This document shows, piece by piece, positions 6,492 through 8,654 of a stretch of DNA of 8,654 bases (within the stretch, counting starts at the first letter, position 1; the number at the start of each line of letters is the position of its first letter). Origin of the DNA: Actinomycetes bacterium (GTDB lineage Bacteria > Actinomycetota > Acidimicrobiia > Spongiisociales > UBA5794); assembly GCA_023336875.1 (NCBI GenBank), contig JAMBLH010000245.1, positions 1 through 8,654 on the forward strand, written 5' to 3'. The position numbers and the translations under genes were made by a program. A model generated the notes under the pieces. The model did no database searches, was not told where the DNA came from, and was given only the letters and a program-made list of their open reading frames with translations.

Positions 6492-7504
6492 CAGATCAGT
6501 TCCATTGCGGCCGCATTCAGTCCCGAACCGATCCCGAGGAGAAGCACCTGGTCCCCCGGCTTGAGAGAATCGGACTCCATGGAGAGCGTGATTGGAATCG
6601 AGGCTGGACCTACATTGCCGAGGAGTGGAAAGGTGAGCGGCACCTTCGCAGGGTCGATACCAAGCGTCTCACACAGCATGGCGGTGTGGACCTGAGAGAT
6701 CTGATGGACGATGTACCGATCAGCATCCAACCACGCGTCAGGCGCATCGCCCCAACCCAGTTTCGAGACCTGCAGCCCGGCATTGAGGAGTGACTTGGTG
6801 TCCGTGCGCATCTGATCAAGATTGCCGACGCACAGGTTGTGATGGCTTGTGTCAGCTCGGGCGATTCCACCGACGACGTTGTGACTGCCCTGGTTCTCAG
6901 AATGCCTGCCGACAACTGCAGCAGCTCCACCGGATCCAAGCGTGAGAGATGCGAACTCGGAGAAGAGATCAGCCATCGTCGCGTCTGCACCAGCAAGACG
7001 AGCGAGCGTTGCTTCTTGAAGGTCTCTACTTCCCTCCCCGTCGACAATCACCGCGTAGTCGATCTGCCCCGCGTCGATCATGTTGCCTGCAACTTGGAGC
7101 GCGTTCACAAATCCGAGGCACGCATTCGAGAGATCGAAATTGAGGCACCAGCTGGGCAGGTCAAGGGCGTTGTGCACGGTAACTGCAGATGAAGGTTCGA
7201 GCCGATCGCGACACACAGATGTGTCGATGAGAAGACCGATGTCCTCGACTCTCACACCGCTGGCCTCAATTGCCTTGGCGCCGGCCGCGGCCGCTGCGTC
7301 AGTGAAAAGGTATCCCTCGGGCCACCACCGTCGTTCCTTGATCCCCGCGAGGCTTTCGAGCAGTCCTGGTTGCGCGCCTACGCGCTCGTACGTTTCGGCG
7401 AGTATCTCATCGAAGCGTGAAGACGGCACAACCTCGGGTGCATCGACATGTGAAACCGAGACGATGGCGGTGTCTTTCATGGAGAACGCGGCGTTGCCTG
7501 ACAT
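6488..7504 (-). CDS. oleA: OleA, thiolase-fold acyl-CoA condensing enzyme (2-alkyl-3-ketoalkanoate synthase)
   Basis: The protein has 338 residues from ATG 7504. It is a KASIII-like thiolase with the OleA signature. Numbered from that start, the nucleophile is C129 in LSNACLGF, with H267 in IVHQISQVH and N297 in LGNVGPAS. E103 in CRDRLEPSSA corresponds to the glutamate that OleA places in the partner active site to start condensation (E117 in Xanthomonas OleA) and helps tell it from FabH. ERRWWPEG (57-64) is also OleA-like. The enzyme performs a head-to-head condensation of two fatty acyl-CoAs to a beta-keto acid, the first step of long-chain olefin synthesis. An open frame continues upstream to 7600, but that extension lacks family features and would leave almost no room for the divergent gene. 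GAAAG lies about 9-13 bases before ATG 7504. A second ATG at 7480 has no ribosome site. It is the first gene of the operon. Confidence 0.92.
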   Translation of the reverse strand: MSGNAAFSMKDTAIVSVSHVDAPEVVPSSRFDEILAETYERVGAQPGLLESLAGIKERRWWPEGYLFTDAAAAAGAKAIEASGVRVEDIGLLIDTSVCRDRLEPSSAVTVHNALDLPSWCLNFDLSNACLGFVNALQVAGNMIDAGQIDYAVIVDGEGSRDLQEATLARLAGADATMADLFSEFASLTLGSGGAAAVVGRHSENQGSHNVVGGIARADTSHHNLCVGNLDQMRTDTKSLLNAGLQVSKLGWGDAPDAWLDADRYIVHQISQVHTAMLCETLGIDPAKVPLTFPLLGNVGPASIPITLSMESDSLKPGDQVLLLGIGSGLNAAAMELIW

Positions 7505-7603
7505 CGAGCATCTTTCATAGGGAACTCTGGAATTGTCGCAGGGATGTGTCGTTACCGCACCCCATTCGACCTCCTCGGTCCACCTCGTGTACGATGACAC
7601 CGT
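7505..7603. promoter_or_regulatory. Divergent promoter region between oleA and the small membrane protein gene
   Basis: These 99 bases separate two outward starts. On the plus strand TACGAT (7590-7595) is a fair -10 that ends 8 bases before the ATG at 7604, suggesting a leaderless or nearly leaderless mRNA. TTCGAC (7565-7570) is a weak -35 at a long 19-base spacing. On the minus strand TATGAA (7519-7514) is a possible oleA -10, with TGCGAC about 15 bases upstream of it; this is weak. No strong palindrome is present, only the 4-base arms GTGT (7587-7590) and ACAC (7597-7600). Any regulation of olefin synthesis at transcription would act here. Confidence 0.4.
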
Positions 7604-7732
7604 ATGGATTCACAGACCGAGTCAGCCACGCAACGCCAAGTGAGAACCTTCCCTGGCTGGATTCGCGCTGTCGTGTGGCTATCTGCAGCGTTTCTGACGG
7701 TGTCGGTGATCCTCGGCATGTTCTTGTACTGA
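7604..7732 (+). CDS. Small single-span membrane protein, 42 residues, unknown function
   Basis: I do not recognise a family. The frame ATG 7604 to TGA 7732 encodes 42 residues. The N-terminal half (1-18) is polar and basic, MDSQTESATQRQVRTFPG. It is followed by WIRAVVWLSAAF and LTVSVILGMFLY, one continuous hydrophobic stretch of about 20 residues running to the C-terminus. By the positive-inside rule the tail faces the cytoplasm and the helix ends at the outer face. A TACGAT -10 element sits 8 bases upstream, so translation may start at or near the mRNA 5' end; no ribosome site is needed or seen. It is divergent from oleA and convergent with the kinase gene, ending 28 bases before the kinase stop. 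A role as a membrane anchor or regulator of a neighbour is possible but unproven. Chance is not excluded, but a clean transmembrane tail plus a promoter favours a real gene. Confidence 0.55.
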   Translation: MDSQTESATQRQVRTFPGWIRAVVWLSAAFLTVSVILGMFLY

Positions 7733-7760
7733 CCGACGCTGCGGAGCACGACCAGACCAT

Positions 7761-8654
7761 CTACGAGCGCGGAATTTCTAGTTTGAATGCCGCTCCCCGA
7801 CCGGGTCCCTCGGACGAAGCTACAAGCGATCCACCATGAGCCTCGGCGATACCGCGAGCGACAGGTAGCCCAAGGCCGGTTCCCGATCGCCTCCCGGCGT
7901 TGCTACCACGAAAGAAGCGGTCAAACACCCGATCGAGCTCACCGGGACGGATTCCAATGCCGTCGTCGGATACGGTGAGGTACGCACTAGCTCCATCACC
8001 GTCCACCACAACGTTCACTGTCCCGCCCTCATCAACATGACCAAGAGCGTTGACGAGAAGATTTGTCACAACCTGGATGAGTCTTCGCTCGTCAGCGGCA
8101 ACCTCCGGATCAGAGTTGATGGTGACATCCACGTCCACTGAGCGGTCGGCATACTGAAGTCGCAATTGATCTGTCGCTGCCATGGCGACAGCCGAGAGCC
8201 TCGCTGGCTCGGTCTCAAGAGACAACGAATGCTCCGCTGTCTTTGATAGAACGGAGAGATCTTCAACAAGGCGAAGAAGCCGCTCTGTCTCATCCGTGAC
8301 AGCCTCGTACATCTCCTCGGTGGTGAACACTCCGTCCACCGCGCCCTCCACGAATCCGTCGATGGACGTGAGCGGTGTTCTCAGCTCGTGCGTCACGTCG
8401 GATAGCAATCGTGCCCTTTGCTCCTCTGTTTCCTCTAGTGTCTCAGCAAGATGGTTCACGTCGTGTCCTAGCGCGTTCAACTCCTCGACGTAAGCGTTCC
8501 CGACGCGTTCGGCGTAACTACCGGCGGCGATCGCTCGCGTTGTCGAACGGATCATGTCAATCGGTTTGGTCATTCTCTGGGTGACGAACCATGCAACGAC
8601 TCCTGCTGCGATCACTCCAACACCGAGCGACACAAATAGCGCGATGTCGACAGA
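7761..8654 (-). CDS. Sensor histidine kinase with HAMP domain, 5' end cut by the window edge
   Basis: The frame stays open to the right edge, so only the last 297 residues are seen. GTG 8633 falls inside the membrane helix and is not a real start. Counting from the edge, about 5-26 is a transmembrane helix and 27-75 a HAMP linker (RMTKPIDMIRSTTRAIAAGS). LLSDVTHELRTPLTS holds the phosphorylated histidine H89. NLLVNA (198-203) is the N box, DDGIGI (230-235) and GTGLGL (258-263) are the ATP-binding G boxes, and FDRFFRG is the F box. The missing part should contain the first membrane helix and an extracytoplasmic sensor domain. It belongs to the EnvZ/BaeS-like class, which phosphorylates an OmpR-type response regulator, probably encoded beyond the edge. 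The signal cannot be told. It is convergent with the 42-residue gene and on the same strand as the ole operon, but separated from it by that gene. Confidence 0.93.
   Translation of the reverse strand, partial: SVDIALFVSLGVGVIAAGVVAWFVTQRMTKPIDMIRSTTRAIAAGSYAERVGNAYVEELNALGHDVNHLAETLEETEEQRARLLSDVTHELRTPLTSIDGFVEGAVDGVFTTEEMYEAVTDETERLLRLVEDLSVLSKTAEHSLSLETEPARLSAVAMAATDQLRLQYADRSVDVDVTINSDPEVAADERRLIQVVTNLLVNALGHVDEGGTVNVVVDGDGASAYLTVSDDGIGIRPGELDRVFDRFFRGSNAGRRSGTGLGLPVARGIAEAHGGSLVASSEGPGRGAAFKLEIPRS

Noticed and set aside
6488..7504. FabH (beta-ketoacyl-ACP synthase III) as the identity of the thiolase
   Set aside because: The glutamate in LEPSSA, the ERRWWPEG motif and the operon context match OleA rather than FabH.
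7514..7534. TATGAA with upstream TGCGAC as the oleA promoter
   Set aside because: Spacing is about 15 bases and both boxes match poorly; kept only as a weak note in the divergent region.
7505..7600. Longer OleA from 7600
   Set aside because: The 32 extra residues do not look like the family and would take up the whole divergent promoter region, leaving 3 bases before the small membrane gene.
7733..7760. Possible bidirectional terminator between the small gene and the kinase
   Set aside because: I see no convincing stem-loop or T run in these 28 bases.
1..8654. tRNA, rRNA, CRISPR, insertion sequence or phage elements
   Set aside because: No cloverleaf, spaced direct repeats, transposase or terminal inverted repeats could be found by eye on either strand.

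Overview
The window looks like a chromosomal stretch of a moderately GC-rich actinobacterium. Three things suggest this: an OleB-OleC fusion of the kind reported from Actinobacteria, leaderless-looking promoters, and a menaquinone-type MenC-like start at the left edge. A lineage such as Acidimicrobiia is possible but is only inference. There are no RNA genes, insertion sequences or CRISPR repeats that I can support.

Left part (1-2357). The first 33 codons of a leftward enolase-superfamily gene (MenC/N-acylamino-acid racemase type) run off the left edge. It shares an 89-base divergent control region with a rightward gene for a two-domain formiminotransferase-cyclodeaminase (FtcD-like, folate-linked end of histidine breakdown). 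Twelve bases after that comes a lipid-anchored mono-haem cytochrome c.

Middle (2358-2962). A type II toxin-antitoxin pair follows: a ribbon-helix-helix MazE-like antitoxin and a MazF/PemK-like endoribonuclease. The antitoxin appears to be read from a leaderless promoter embedded in nested inverted repeats, with CATG/GCAT boxes about 8-11 bp apart. This is the best regulatory structure in the window.

Right-centre, minus strand (2959-7504). A compact, complete long-chain olefin (head-to-head hydrocarbon) operon, oleA-oleBC-oleD, is joined by two 4-base stop/start overlaps (GTGA and ATGA). OleA condenses two fatty acyl-CoAs to a beta-keto acid, OleD reduces it to a beta-hydroxy acid, the OleC domain closes the beta-lactone, and the OleB domain removes CO2 to leave an internal alkene. 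The key catalytic residues of all four activities are visible. OleD has an altered glycine motif in its nucleotide-binding loop. The operon ends tail to tail with the toxin gene, and a single CTAG palindrome supplies both stop codons.

Right edge (7505-8654). A 99-base divergent region separates oleA from an unannotated 42-residue single-span membrane protein on the plus strand. Beyond it is a leftward HAMP-containing sensor histidine kinase, cut by the window edge so that its sensor part is missing.

The ole pathway itself is known. The points most worth a second look are the mazEF operator array, the small membrane protein divergent from oleA, the shared CTAG stop, the OleD glycine-loop substitution and the paired repeats between the MenC-like gene and ftcD.
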